Assembly (NCBI GenBank): GCA_035079385.1
Contig: JAVHKY010000029.1
Location: 7,812,001-7,876,000, forward strand
DNA from: Aspidiotus rigidus
Taxonomy: Eukaryota; Arthropoda; Insecta; Hemiptera; Diaspididae
Length of the DNA: 64,000 bases
Direction of reading: 5' to 3'
The translations under genes were made by a program, and so were the position numbers. This document shows, in pieces, positions 45,541 to 57,839 of this stretch (the first letter of the stretch is position 1; the number at the start of each line of letters is the position of its first letter). The notes beneath the pieces were generated by a model. It saw only the letters and a program-made list of their open reading frames with translations, searched no databases and was not told where the DNA came from.

Positions 45541-47690
45541 AATTTTTACGTACAAATTGAAGTTGGAGAAAAGTGGAATTCTATATTGATAGACGTCAGG
45601 GGTGCGAAGGGGCAGGGAATACGAAGATGGGTAGAGGTGGTGAGTTGACAGTTGCTGGTGCTGTTTGGGAGTGTAGCAAGGACACATATATGAGAAGACT
45701 CTGATATCATATTTTCCACATCGTTCGATAAGATCAGTGAATCAATTCCAGGCGTTTGAGCATCATACCCGCCAAACCGTAGTAAGTCGAGTCAATTTCC
45801 AGTTGAATTGAAGTACGAAGGTGATAGATGTAAATAGGGGTGAGGAAAGGGTGAACCCCCCCGATTCAGGAAAAATAGCAAAAAATGTCAAATTCTACTG
45901 CAAGCAGAGGTCCTGCAGTCTCAACTTTTTCCACGATTCCCTCTTCCCTCCTCAAAAAGAGATGCTCAAAAAAGTCAAATGATCCCAAAATTTTGTATTA
46001 CCATTACTTCTCAAATGCTCTTGTAGATCCGCTCCTGCCTGTGAAGGAGTCTAATTTTTAATAGTTCTTCGTTTATTCCCGAAGATGATTTTGTTCAAAC
46101 AAAAGTTAATAAATTTCGAGTATAATACAACTACAACTCAGACAACCAAATTTCATTATCTTCTTTCGAGAGTCGTTCATATTATCATATCTCGTCCTTG
46201 TTTCTTTCTTATAGTTTCGTGTTTATAGATTTTTTTACGGAACGTTCTCTTGTCCCATTTTTCCTCGTACCTTGGTTCCAATTTTTATTTCTTTGAGGTT
46301 GAAAGGCGTTCGTCTTTGAACTGATCGAATTACGCCCCGCGTGCACCACCTTTTAGTATGGTAACTCTACGGATGCATTTATTGACGAGGAAAATATTCT
46401 GCAATATCGATGATGATGATGATGATGATGGCTTCGAAGCAGTTTTTTGAGCGCGTACATATCTGCGAGAATGCTATATTATAACCTCGCGGAAGTCTCA
46501 ACGTCTTTAATTTTGCCCTCGCGGTTGCCTCCCGTATTCGCGTATATAGCTACCTATCGTCGAAAAATATGCAGCGCCTATATGTTTGCGAGAAAATTAT
46601 CAAAATTCCTGAAACGTCAACGCTTCCTCTTCATTTTGCATCGTTCAAATATTTTCAATTTATATTCCGGCTGTATAATATAATAATATAATATTGGACG
46701 CGCGGCGCGAAGGAAGAAAATGGATTCATAATCGTAAATCATCTTTTAATATCGTAACAATAGGTTATTTTGAAATAGTGTATAATAAGGTTGCGTAATA
46801 TAGCAAGCCTTTGTGAGAAAAGGGTATCGGTCCGCTATGTATATATATTTCTATCAACAGATTGGGTAGTATTAAGTACATACAATACACAGTATAATAT
46901 AGCATAAGGCATTAAAGCACGCGCGTTCCTCGTTCGAGAGGTCCGTGATGGGAACCAGAGATTGCACTTTCCTAGCGAATTCGGAAAATATTTATAAATT
47001 TCGCGAAAAGGTTTAATCGTAAACTGTTATTGAGCATTTTGTGGACCGAGAATGCTTATAGAATGTGTATCTGAGCTATCGGTTTTATACGGCCTTTGAG
47101 ACACTAAATAAAAAACAACGTTCTAAACGGACGAGAGAAGAGATCATTACAATATGAATGAATGGAAAATTGAGAATCAATATAGCCATAATTATCTGCA
47201 TAACCATTTACCGACGATTTCGTATAATATGAATTTTTTGAGAACGCAAATAATCTTCTGCGTATCTTCCCATCTTTGTGGATATTATCATAAAATTTTT
47301 TGAGGAAAAAGATGAGAAGTGGAATAATTTTTAGCCAACATTTTTTGCAGAAGCGAGGCTTGATGTCATCAAGAGAGAGGGGAAATTCCGATCGAAAAGC
47401 AGGGGAATTAGATTGCTGGCATGGAAGCGGGTTTGACATAACCAGGATGGAGATTTTATATCCGAGCACGAGGTCGAGCACCGCCTTTTCCCTGCTTCCC
47501 TACAAGTAATAGAATCACCTGTTATAAAATTTGAATTATGAAAAACGTCCGCCCTTTTCTAGCTGCTCAGTTTCCTATGGGGATGGGAACTCTAACGTAC
47601 GTCAAGGACTTCGGAAAATTTCGACTATCAAGCTTTATAGATCACTTAAGAAGTTGGGGGAGGGACTAAAAGGCGTACCCATCGATCATA
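45540..47690. other. Non-coding stretch with a (GAT)n microsatellite
   Basis: No supported gene. Six to seven GAT triplets lie at 46408-46430. The region 46650-46700 is a TATAATA tract. A 125-codon open frame on the minus strand (47481-47104) begins with LDLVLGYK, which faintly resembles the end of a non-LTR endonuclease (STLDLVL), but then becomes AT-driven and unrecognisable. Confidence 0.35.
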
Positions 47691-47697
47691 TTGAGAA

Positions 47698-47841
47698 CAA
47701 ATTGAAAATAAAACAAAAAAATACAAAATACAAAAGCCGCAAATTTTAATGATCGTCGCTCGTAAACGTTTCTATATTATGTTACATGATTAAAAATTTG
47801 CGGCCTTTGTATTTTATGTTTTTTTGTTTTATTTCCAATTG
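47698..47841. repeat. Long hairpin, 53-bp arms with ~38-nt loop
   Basis: Left arm 47698-47750 and right arm 47789-47841 are inverse complements with only a few mismatches. The shared core words are AAATAAAACAAAAAAA, AAAATACAAA and GCCGCAAATTTT. It could be a miniature inverted-repeat element or a source of small RNA. No target duplication is obvious at its edges. Upstream, 47540-47680 shares words with the arms of the palindromic element (AAAACGTCCGC and GGGGGAGGGACT). Confidence 0.6.
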
Positions 47842-48179
47842 AAATGGGTTGCAGCATTGTAGAACAAATCAAAATTGTCTACCTGATTCTCACCAACTTC
47901 AAGGTCGAACTATTCAATGGTTTACGAAGACGCTCGAAAATAATCGAGAAATTTCTTATTCTTTGTAATTGTGACGACGAGAAGGGGCAGGTGAAAGTAG
48001 AATTAGCGTGACTAAGATCGCAAGAACGAAATTTTTGGACTATTTTTGAACGTTCTCGGTGGCTTACAAAAATATCTGACAGGCGGACTTGACAATTTGG
48101 AATCATATAAGTAAGAAGGTTGGTGAGTGGGAGGGTGTGTGGAGGAGAAGTCTTCACGAGTGAAATCGCGACGATTGAA

Positions 48180-49620
48180 TTATCAAATCTCTCAAGGACT
48201 ACAAGGATGCCTAAGGAAACTTTGGCTACCTCCTACTACCACACCCAAATGGGCTTGAAACGAATCTATTAAGGAATCAGTACTGACGACGTCACATTCC
48301 CATCTTTGGTTTGCCATGGTATTAAAATGGTCGAAAGGGTTTGTTAGGCTCGATTTAGGGGATCATAATCCACCAATAGCGACGATTGATTGACGTATAC
48401 GAAAATTTTCGATTTATTTGAGGAACACGTCATCATAATTAGTTTGTGGCGTTTTGAATTTGAATCTTGAGGCTTTCGATTTTTTCCCGTGATGTAGATA
48501 AGTGCATTTGTAAAATGAAGTTTTGCAGTCTCCAGAGTTTTCTGAGCAGTTCTTGGGCTATCCCAAGCAATCATTGCTAGTCAGCATTGAAAGAACAGTA
48601 TTTCAATTGGTGATTGCGATGGCTCTCCTTTCTGAGTCGCTTAGTGGCTGTGGTTTCTAGTAAAGTCAGCGCTTCCGTGTTGGTATGAGTTTGGAGTCGA
48701 TCAACCTGCCTGTTGGTGGCTCTAGATTCAATCTGGTGAACTGTTTCGAGAGACAGGTCTTGATTGGTGTATCATTGAGCCTCGGTGAATTTTCGAAGCG
48801 TAATGTCCTCGAATCTCTGTGTAACTTGGATGTTGCTATTTGCTGCTAATCCCTATGAAGGGATAGCATTTATCCAGATTGGTCGTATCACCATGACATA
48901 AAGCAACCTTCCGTTTATGCGCGAATAGTGGCTCTTGGCGCGGATCACCGAGTGCATTTCTGAAGGTCCCAAGCTGAGTTGTTCTGTCTTTTTCTGAATG
49001 TGAGTTCTCCAAAAACAGTGAGCGTTTTCACCCAGATGGCCAGGTTCATTATTGATGATTGCTGGGTAATATCCATGGGTACGGAGTGCAAAGTCTTTCT
49101 CTCTGTCTTCCTTACTTTTTCATCTGGTGGACTGCTGCTTGTAGTCTACTGATTGCTTCGGTGTAATTTTCGAGCGGTAAAAGTACTACAGTACCATCTG
49201 CAAAATTGGCAAGTGTGATGTTTACCGAAATATGAATGGTATAAAAGAGGTGGTGGTACGCCTGCTGCGATTGTTTGGTCATGGAGTTGGCTTCTCCATG
49301 CTGGATATATAATGCCTCATCATTGAGGTAGGACGTTAGGATCTGGACGGGGTGTACCGAGAAATGTTGAATAACCTTGTGGAAGAGTCCTGGTAACCAG
49401 GCTCTGTCAAAAGCTTGACTAACTTGTAGGAAAACGGAGGGACAATACTTTTTCTGCTCGAAGAGGCATCTTACAGTTGCACCGACTCCGTGTATTTGTA
49501 CTTATTCCATATATTAGAGTAGTTCTGAATTCAAATTTATGGTTGGGAATCAGTTGTTTATCTACGACAGGTTTGCGCAGGGTGTACTGTTTCTCAAATA
49601 GCTTGGATGTCATTGGAAGG
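48180..49620 (-). pseudogene. Jockey-clade non-LTR RT remnant
   Basis: Minus-strand frames: LIPNHKFEFRTT (family I..HQFGFR..HST) at about 49560; KKYCPSVFLQVSQAFDRAWLPGL (palm A, family F.DV.QAFD.VWH.GLL, catalytic Asp altered in the first half) at 49440-49370; IQILTSYLNDEALYIQHGEA; LANFADGTVVLLPLENY (motif C, ADD changed to ADG) at 49220-49170; and RPIWINAIPFIGISSKXNIQVTQRF and RKFTEA near 48880-48780, the Jockey thumb (..PIW.YGIQLWG.AS.SNI...QRFQ). No RNase H. This is a different clade from the I-like remnants. Inactive. Confidence 0.75.
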
Positions 49621-51850
49621 AGTCATATGGGTCGGAAGAAACCGCGGTAATTCTCATATGTAAATCGAAGATCAGAGCTCACACAGTATAAAAGTGTTTT
49701 TCCGTGCAGCTATTTTTTCCTCTATTTGCAATACTAATTTTATTTTTGTATATTTTTTCCAACTCGTGATGATGTTGTCTTTCTTTGTTCTTATTCAAAC
49801 AATATTCAATCTGGTTGTATGGGACATTAGTAATGTCCGCCTCGAAAGATGCTTCGTTAGTAGTGGCTTGAATTCTGTATACTTAATGATGCTTCTCGAA
49901 GAATAGGAATCGTTTCATTATCACGGTCCTGACGTACGTGTATTACAAGAATTATGGTACGCATAATATGCTGGCGACGACGTATGTAACCCGAAATTTA
50001 TGTCCTTTATCGCCGAGTTCGATCTCCAAGAAGGAGTGTAATATCTTAATTCGACGAGAGAGGCGCGATATTTTAAAATTTGAAAGATGAACCTTTCGAC
50101 ACTCCTGTATTCCGTTCGGGATATAATTATGCTCAGAATGGTGGTGGTGGTACGTCTATAAAAACCCGCTACCCGCATGTATACGCGCGTTTCGAGCCTA
50201 AGTCAACCAGAATAATTTTTGAAAAATCTTCTCGATTGCCTTAATACCGCGCGTTATCAGGATGTTAATAGCAAAAATTCTTATTTCTATTAAAGTGAAA
50301 ACGAAAGAATGTCGAGGGAGTATAAAGTACGTATATACGTATATGTGGAGGATCAGGGTTACAAAACGGTGGTATTACAAAATCAGAGACACTATTTAGA
50401 AGAAAGGATTTCATCTCGACGGTGACGTATATTGAAACAGATGGACCAGATGTAATCCGAATTAAACGCCGCGAACAACATTAAGGGCACTTTTTGAGAT
50501 GATAAAAGCAAACGAGAGAGGTTGTGTAACTGTCAGCGTACGCGCTCACGCGAAAAGTAGAAGAAGAGGATGGGAAGGAAGAAAGGACTGCTGGAATAAC
50601 GCGAGGACAAATATTACTCGGGTACATATCGTAAGCAAAAAGAGTGACATCACTTTTCAAGTGAACCTTCTCTTTCTCCATCTCGTATTCTGTGCCTTGG
50701 TAGTAGTGGTGGTAGTATATTAATATACTTTTTTTTTTCTTCTTCTTCTTGCTTTAAGAACACTGCGAATATGCCATTCAAACCCTATCTATCGTCGCGG
50801 GGGCTTGAAATGAGCTCATTTATCATAGGAGAAGGCTCGTTTCACACCCTGTCAACTTCGCGGATTGCATTTTCAAATATTTTCGCGTATTTCTTTCGTT
50901 CCGTATTTTTTTTCCCCCGTATACTAAAGCCATCGTCGACCGTGTCTAAATTTCCTTCTAAAATCGAACTTGGCGAAAATTGCCTCTTATCCTCCTCCAT
51001 TGCGTTAGCTTGTATATACGGTACTATATTTCGTTATTGACAAAGTGGTTTTGGTATGCAAAGAAGTTTACAAAACGTTGACTTATATACAGAATCGATA
51101 TAACTTTGCTCTCGCGGCAGATACAGATTACAGTTGTCATTTTTCAGCGGTTGGATTTTTCCTTCTTTTCGAAAAATTTATTATTATTGTTATTAACTTT
51201 TTTTTCGTATAAAATATGAATTTCATTTCGAATTCAGCCAATAAACATCAACGGATTTATCACGGTTACACTTCCTTTCCATTTTGAGACTTTTTTTTTT
51301 TTTTTTGGTATATCCTGGCGTTAATGAATGTCGTTAGAGTTTTCGTCGATGCATAGAAAATTATTCGACTCTATGTAATTTCTATTGCAACCCTTACGAT
51401 ATTTCTTTATCGTCGCGATCTTTGGTATTTTTAACACGTACATTTTCCTCACGGCAGGATGTAATCTACGATCCGCCTGTGTAAAGTAATAATAAGAACT
51501 CCGGCTCTATGCTTCTACTGTTGAAGCGTTTTGTCCCCTGGAAAGTAACCCATAGGGCGTTAATAATGAAGACGTGAATACCCTCCCTCTCTATGTATAT
51601 GTGAAGTGAGTGGTGCGCGCCGTTCTGTGGTCGTGTACGCGACTACCTGAAATTAAAGATAAAAAATAAATGTGTTTGTATTATGATATAAAATATATTC
51701 GTAGAGCGATTTAAACAAAATTATGAAATCAGCGGGAGGAGGTACTTATACCATTGTGTAGATTGAAATTTGTATTGGTGGACGACGCTTCGTTCAAGGT
51801 AGACACGATCTGGTCGCGGTGACTAATTATTATTTATGCTGTCGAGAAAT
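49620..51850. other. Unique-looking non-coding stretch
   Basis: No supported gene. Features: a CTTCTTCTTCTT tract at 50738-50750, T-rich runs at 51290-51306, and CpG-containing DNA. Open frames at 49921-50178 (minus) and 50771-51040 (plus) begin with ATG, but nothing in them is recognised. Confidence 0.35.
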
Positions 51851-51857
51851 AGATCTT

Positions 51858-52248
51858 TTAATTTGGCGTAGAGAATTCGTTAAACAATCGAAAATTTTCG
51901 GCGTGTTCTGTCAGGAGGATCTGAAGAAAAATTAATATCGATGAAGAAGTGTTGGCGCCGATTTTCACCTGTTTTAGTTCGTGGTATTTTGGACAGGTTG
52001 TACGTTTAAATGATATATCGAGAAACTTTTCCATGGAAGAGATGGTCGACAGAGCGCAGATGCCCAAGACGCTTATTCACGCGAAAGACGGAGCTCGCGG
52101 GATCTTGAATAATTTGATGTAGAAGACTTTGAAAAATATGAAATCTTTGGAGTGCGAGCGTTTCTGCAGAATCTGTTCTGTCACGAAAATCTTCAGGAGG
52201 ATTATTTTCAATTCTTTGGAGATGAAGTGTTGACTTCGCATTTACCAT
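51858..52248 (-). CDS. Candidate small coding locus, unknown product
   Basis: An ATG at 52248 opens 80 codons to a TAA at 52006 (MVNAKSTLHLQRIENN..., ending near FHGKVSRYII). An overlapping frame continues to 51858 and contains a donor-like CAG|GTGAAA and an acceptor-like TTTTTCTTCAG, 48 nt apart. The peptide is charged and not low-complexity, and codon choice looks protein-like. No family recognised and no supporting exon outside, so this may be chance or a decayed gene. Confidence 0.25.
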
Positions 52249-52879
52249 TTTTTAGTTTGTTTCCCATTGTGTTACTTTGGAAAGGCTGGTGTGTCGAAAT
52301 TTCTGATGAAAGGGACAGTTGACGGAAGGAAGAGGCCGGAGGCACTCTGTTGAATTTTCTTGCCCTATCGTGTTACCACAATGTTCCCAAATGAAGATAT
52401 TTCGAGGATATTTTACGTAAATATTGAGAGCTTAATACGGGTGTTTTTGCAATGGGGAAATCATGGAGGCAAAGGAAGGAACTTTTTCGGGGAGCAGCGA
52501 TAAAATGATTCTGATCATCTTTCAATTTCTCTGTTTGTTTGAGATCTCAAGCTTCACAGTTCAAGTTTTCTTTAGTGTGCGCGGAATAATTGAACTGCAG
52601 CCCCCCTCTCCTCCTTCCCGATGAATGACCCATAATAACTGGTAGTCGACTCAAAATTGACCGCTCATTTCGTTCCATCGGCGCATTGTTGACATCGCGT
52701 TAGTTTAATATCTTAATTTTATGAACTTGAAGGGCGAAGCTTTCAGGGTTCTTATTCGCCTCCTCCCTTTTTCGGTATGCGTCTGTATTGGGCTCGTGGT
52801 CAGGCTTACGTCTCCTTCAGCCTTAACTTGGTAAAGTTTTAGAATCAAGTATGTACGAAAATGAATCAACTAAGGTACC

Positions 52880-54180
52880 ATATTGAATTGTAAGGTCGAC
52901 TGAAAATCAACGTCGAAATCGCGAAGATTGGACCATTGCTGTACTGGTCAAGTATAATTTAGAATGTCATGGGCCCTCGTCGTACAATTGTGGCTACGCA
53001 TTCCATCTACGAGTAGTAAAGTCACCAATTAGAGTGCAAGGTAGGCATTGGACATCGACCCCAGGTCGATGTCGATTTCAGGTCTACTTAGAGTCGACCA
53101 GCATACATTTTCTAGAGCATCACTAATCGACTGATGCGAAGAGTGGTCTACTTCAGTGCTATGTCGATTGGAAATCGATTTCCAGTTGACCAGTATACTT
53201 TTCCAGAGCTCTATGAATTGACTTCTGATCGACACAACAGATTCGTTATAATTTCGAGTCAATAAATTCGGAAAAGTCGGCTCAAATTTGTTTGTCGACC
53301 CCATATCGTTCTGAACCGATCATCGATTCCATCAATTTATCGACGTAATTTCGACCAGGTTAATTTTCTTGAGTCGATTTTCAGTCGACACCCAACGTCG
53401 ACCGAAAACCGACCTTAAATCGATCGAGAAGTGACATATTTCAAAGTCACAGTCGAAATTACGTCGACGTATTTTTGAAATAAAGATGTGATCGACTCCA
53501 TTTCGACTTCTTTGCCACTTGGTTTCCACGTTCGAGTCGACTTCTTTAAATTTTTTATCGATCCGAAATCGACTGATGCTAGGTTGCGTCGATCAACAGT
53601 CGATTTTCAGTTTTCTGGGAATGTGTCCTGGTCGACTTAGAATCGACCTAAATCGACGTGGACCTGGTGCCAACTTGGAGTCGACTTCATCAAATTTTTC
53701 TATCGATCAGAAATCGAATGCTCTGTTGAGACAATTTTAAGTCGACTTGGAGTTCTCTGGTGATACAGGTTGGTCAACTTCAAATCGACATTAATTGAAT
53801 ACGATTTTGAGTCGACTTCTTCAAATTTTTTTATCTGTCTAAAATCGACGGCTGAGTTTAAGCTCGAATTTAGGGTAAGGGCTACAAGCCCAGGGCTCCG
53901 GGCTTCCACGAATTTTATTATTAGGACTGTGCCCCAGAGCTACAAAACACGAAATTTCGACGTCGATCACAAGTCTTTTGCCGATGAGTGATCTAGAATC
54001 GACCTAAAACCAACATTGATTTTCAGGCGACAACGATTTGTAAAACCGGGAGTCGAGCGAATTCCGATTTCGGCGAGCAATCCATGTCAAAAAGAAGCGA
54101 TTGATTCATTTCAGTCATTTTGAGTCGATTTCGAGTCGAATGTAGTCGATTTCGAGTCGAACATAATTTATCGGGTTGGC
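52880..54180. repeat. GTCGA-rich degenerate satellite, array 1
   Basis: The array is packed with GTCGAC, ATCGAC, GTCGAT and AGTCGA words. A longer unit is visible at 53534, 53680 and 53809, spacing 146 and about 130 bp. Each copy starts GAGTCGACTTC(T/A)T.AAATTTTT.TATC and continues AAATCGA, ..GTCGA..TTTTCAGTT(T)TCTGG.. and (T/G)GGTC(G/A)ACTT..AATCGACC. A unit at 53430-53480 also matches array 2. Open frames within it are by-products of the repeat. Confidence 0.75.
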
Positions 54181-54278
54181 ATCTTAGACTTGCAAGCTGA
54201 ATTTAAACCAATGAGAAGAAAACTCTCCGATACCATATTGAGGTAAAAACTATTACTGATCTTACAGAGCCTCGAGTG

Positions 54279-54500
54279 TCAAGAGACCATAAGAATGATT
54301 TTCTGATCGATTTCATGATAGTGAGGGATGAAGTGAAACTTCACACAAAGAAAACGCGAATAATTGTCCTGTTGAAAGTCTCTCCTTGCATATTTTGTAA
54401 TCCTTGAGATCCGGCCTTCAACAAAATTTTTTCTCTCATCAAATTTTGCATAAAGTAAACTATCTTTGTCAACAATCCTCAATGACTTGTTTGCAGTACT
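54279..54500 (-). CDS. Candidate coding exon, unknown product
   Basis: The minus strand is open from an acceptor-like ATTAATACAG (about 54504) to TGA near 54279, about 74 codons. The peptide includes KSLRIVDKDSLLYAKFDERK and a basic, aromatic C-terminal half ending IILMVS. Composition is protein-like. No family recognised and no partner exon found; it borders the GTCGA satellite. Confidence 0.25.
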   Translation of the reverse strand, partial: STANKSLRIVDKDSLLYAKFDERKNFVEGRISRITKYARRDFQQDNYSRFLCVKFHFIPHYHEIDQKIILMVS

Positions 54501-56890
54501 TATGCTCTGTATTAATCATAAGTTCGTTGGTTTTTGTTTCAGGTAATTTGAATTACATAAAGTTGGAAGTGCAGTGGTGAATGAATTCAATGCATTTGTT
54601 GGATGATCTAATAACACTAGTGAGTGAAAATCTTCTTTGTGCCGGGTGAATTTCCTTCGAATTATTTTTATATCGAGAATCTGCGATCTGAAACAAAAGA
54701 AAAGAAAAAAAAAAATCTCACTTTCACAGGTAATGTTTTTGGTTATACTTCTCATTTTTTTCTTTTCAAGGTACAGTTTGTGGGGCCAAATCGAAGGAAG
54801 GAGGGGGAGGGGGGCGTGAGTTGTTGGACTCAACAAGATTGGTCATCGCTATTCTCTCGCTGTCATTACAATTTCCAAATGACTCGTAATTTTTGTGTAC
54901 TTTCAATTTGTAAGTACTCGAGAAATTTCACACTAACACCAAGTGAACGGATTATTTATCTCGTACATTATGCCAAAACTTTGAAACAGTACGGTAGAGC
55001 TGTAGCAGTAATGAGAGTGCTGGACACCAAGCTAGAAGTATAATCAGGAGTTTTCAAAAATTTTCCACATTTCTGTCGAATTGACCAGAGCCCCCCTTGG
55101 ATCGCGTGAACTTGGAGCGGCGCGACCTATCGTTTCTTCACACAATCCATCGTATTAATGAATTTTGCGAATTGAACAAGAGAAGCGGAGGTAATACGTA
55201 TCAATGGATTTTCTCCTTCTTCAGATTTTGAATGAGTGATTGAAGTAATGAAACTGAATTTCGTGTGTTGTTTCTCTCATTCTCTTCTTCATTGCCGTCT
55301 TAGGAGCGAAGAAGAAGGGATCGTTTCAGGATATAAGATTCTACGATCGTAGACCAGTGTCGCCTCCATAAACCTCACGTCCCGCATTAAATTCAACTAG
55401 CGTTCGGAAATGAGTACAAGTTTTCCGATTTGTTAAACCAAACAGAATGTTTGTTCGAAACTGAAGTACACACCGGTAAGCAACCTATCGTGCTCCCCAT
55501 TCGATGATGAGACAGTAATTAAATAAACAAATAAATGAATAAATTCATTTCCGAAGCGCATAGCGTAAGCTGCACCTAGACGAAAAGTGTGCGGCAGACT
55601 GAAATTACCAACCCGTTATAATACGTACAATTTTGAAAAACGGTCTGTACACAGAACGTGGGTAGTCGAGAAGACCATCAAGCAGAAAATAAAAACAAAC
55701 GTTTAACAGCATTTATACTCCAGTCATCGAATGCAAGGAAAATTTTAAAACATAATCTCGGTGGTAAACAATTTTGATTTTACGCTAGTCTGCCTCCGTT
55801 TTTACGATCTCTGCAGCGTCTTACTTAATGAAACGCTTTCGTTCTTTACGTTTTATCTGTATGTATGTGTACGTGTATATGCTGCATATGTACACACGTT
55901 AAACACATTATTTACAATTCGTAGCGTTTCAACGCGCCTGTCAGTCCGCGTTCTCGGGGCAAACCTCAAAATCGTCCCATTTCGAATACGTGTGTATACA
56001 TTACAGAAGATACTATCCAACAAAACAGACAACACAGCGAATTAATTTTCGGTTATAAAATTTATCCTCGAACGCGCGTTACAGTTCATCGTCTCCCGTT
56101 TCTGATCAATTTTATTCAGTTCAATCTGCAGTCGACCAAAACCGTTCAAAATAAATTTCGCTGTATACCGAACGGTTTTATGTACGTATACGAATATGAA
56201 GTGCAGACATAGTGCAGTGTACCCGAAATTGGTTGCCAACAAAAATACATTTTTTTTCCTTTTGAATAAAATTAGCTGTCAGCGAAAATACGAACTTCTA
56301 TACGTAGTACATGAAAAAATCGTGAACTATGCATACATATTCGCGCGCACACGTTTCCCAGAACATGAGAAAAGATAAAAAATAAGGTAGAGTGTGATGC
56401 TGTACGTGGTAACGAATTTTCACCTGTGTACACTCGGAAGAACTTTTTTTTTCCTCATTTCTGAGTCACTCTAATACTCAACCTAACCGGTACGACCCCG
56501 AAAGACGGCACACGTTGTTCATTGTTTATGGTAGTATTCGAAGTTTTTCGCGAGTGTCCCTGCTCCGTGTCCATACTTCGTGAGTGTGGTTGTGAAAATA
56601 TTTCTCATGCTGAATGTACTCGCGATTCAGTGGATAAGAGAAGTTCCAACTTCTTATGCCGAAACTTCAGCTTTTTTCGTTCGCAAATCGTAAAATTCGA
56701 TTTTGTTGGGAAAAGATGAACTGATTGGAGGACTGGAATCGCCATTAGATCGTGCATTTATCTAATGGACAGGTGGTACAAGTAATAAAGATGATCATCA
56801 GGAAAAAGAATTTTGTACTGATGCTGGCTTTAGGATGAGTGTCAAGTATTGGAAAATGATCGAATCCTTTTTTTTTTTCGTACATAATTC
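54500..56890. other. Unique-looking non-coding stretch
   Basis: No supported gene. A 65-codon plus-strand frame at 56522-56719 is rich in Cys (ECPCSV...ECGCEN...AEC) but has no signal peptide or matching exon. Other frames (54624-55043 and 55761-56045) look random or homopolymer-driven. Confidence 0.35.
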
Positions 56891-57415
56891 TTGCTCGAGC
56901 AACACAATTTTTCACGCTATATAGAAGGCACCAAAGCTCTTGGAATATTTTCACCGATTATTTTCGTTGCAGTTCGAGATTTACTATCTCGCGCTTCACG
57001 GAAGTCTTTAGTTCAAATTGAATTTTTCCAGTATATTAGAAAATTCCAATCGATCCTTTTCGCACCTACTTTCTTTCTACTTCGCAAATCTAATGGAGGC
57101 GGATCAGGTGGGAGGCAATACAAAGCATTGAAATCGTTTGACCTTTTTGAATACCCGCCGGGGGAAATCGTAGAAAAAATGAAAGTATTAGAATTTGATT
57201 TTGTCGTTATTTTTCTTGAGTCGGGGGGAGGATATCTCCCATATATCCCCGGTGGATCCCCACCTTCAATTCAATTGGAAATCGACTCGATGTACTATGA
57301 TTTGATGGTCACAATACTCAACGTTCTGAAATTGTTTACCGATCTTGTCAATATGGAAGATATAATATCATGGTCATCTCACACACATCCTCCATCGCTT
57401 ATGTTCAACACATGA
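56891..57415 (+). CDS. Longest unexplained open frame (about 174 codons), candidate terminal exon
   Basis: Plus-strand frame without ATG at its start. An acceptor-like TTTTCGTTGCAG ends at 56972, so an exon could run 56973-57415 to a TGA. The C-terminal half is the most protein-like: GGGSGGRQYKALKSFDLFEY, EYPPGEIVEKMKVLEFDF, LESGGGYLPYIPGG, then helical segments rich in Leu/Val and a tail HTHPPSLMFNT. A donor-like CAG|GTGGGA lies at about 57108. No domain family is recognised. Its length is near the limit expected by chance for this window, so it deserves a check, but is not established. It ends about 95 bp before the miniature transposon at 57511. Confidence 0.35.
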   Translation: MLEQHNFSRYIEGTKALGIFSPIIFVAVRDLLSRASRKSLVQIEFFQYIRKFQSILFAPTFFLLRKSNGGGSGGRQYKALKSFDLFEYPPGEIVEKMKVLEFDFVVIFLESGGGYLPYIPGGSPPSIQLEIDSMYYDLMVTILNVLKLFTDLVNMEDIISWSSHTHPPSLMFNT

Positions 57416-57510
57416 TGTAACAGTAAGATTAACTCTCTGTAGACTGTCTCCTTGTATCCCCTTCGGCCTTCGGCCTTCGCTCCTCGCCCCTTACGTATAG
57501 CCTATTGTAA

Positions 57511-57717
57511 CACTAGGCAACAATTAACAATTTTTTGAAAATTGCTGAAGCGAGATAGGTTGTATCTAGAAGTATTTTTTGCGCTGATTTCAGAACCGTT
57601 TTCTGTTTTTTGATAGGAGGTCGCGTCTTCTTGTTATCACTTCGTTTAGTTACCGCGCATCGTCGCGAGACGAAGCGTTCCTTATCGAGCGTCAAAATTT
57701 TTAATTGTTGCCTAGTG
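57511..57717. mobile_element. 207-bp MITE with TAA target duplication
   Basis: Terminal inverted repeats CACTAGGCAACAATTAA(C/A)AATTTTT at both ends (left 57511-57535, right 57692-57717). They are flanked by TAA on each side (57508-57510 and 57718-57720). The interior is unrelated, with no coding. A three-base TAA/TTA duplication is typical of PIF/Harbinger elements, so a Harbinger-type MITE is the best reading. The minus-strand open frame across it is fortuitous. Confidence 0.8.
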
Positions 57718-57839
57718 TAATAGAATTCCACTGTTTTCAAAATTCTATTTCCATGTATCGTTCGAGTGACCCGTTTCAATGTTTCTTCTTTTTTGTAATA
57801 TGATTTTAAAATTCTAGCCTCAGCCGATCTTGTCACGCC

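Noticed and set aside
47104..47481. Minus-strand frame beginning LDLVLGYK, faintly like a non-LTR endonuclease end
   Set aside because: Only one short block fits; the rest is AT-driven and no RT follows at the expected position.
53029..53991. Several overlapping open frames on both strands
   Set aside because: All lie within the GTCGA satellite and repeat the same motifs; there is no independent coding evidence.
57513..57836. Minus-strand open frame of 107 codons
   Set aside because: It runs through the terminal repeats of the MITE at 57511-57717, so it is fortuitous.
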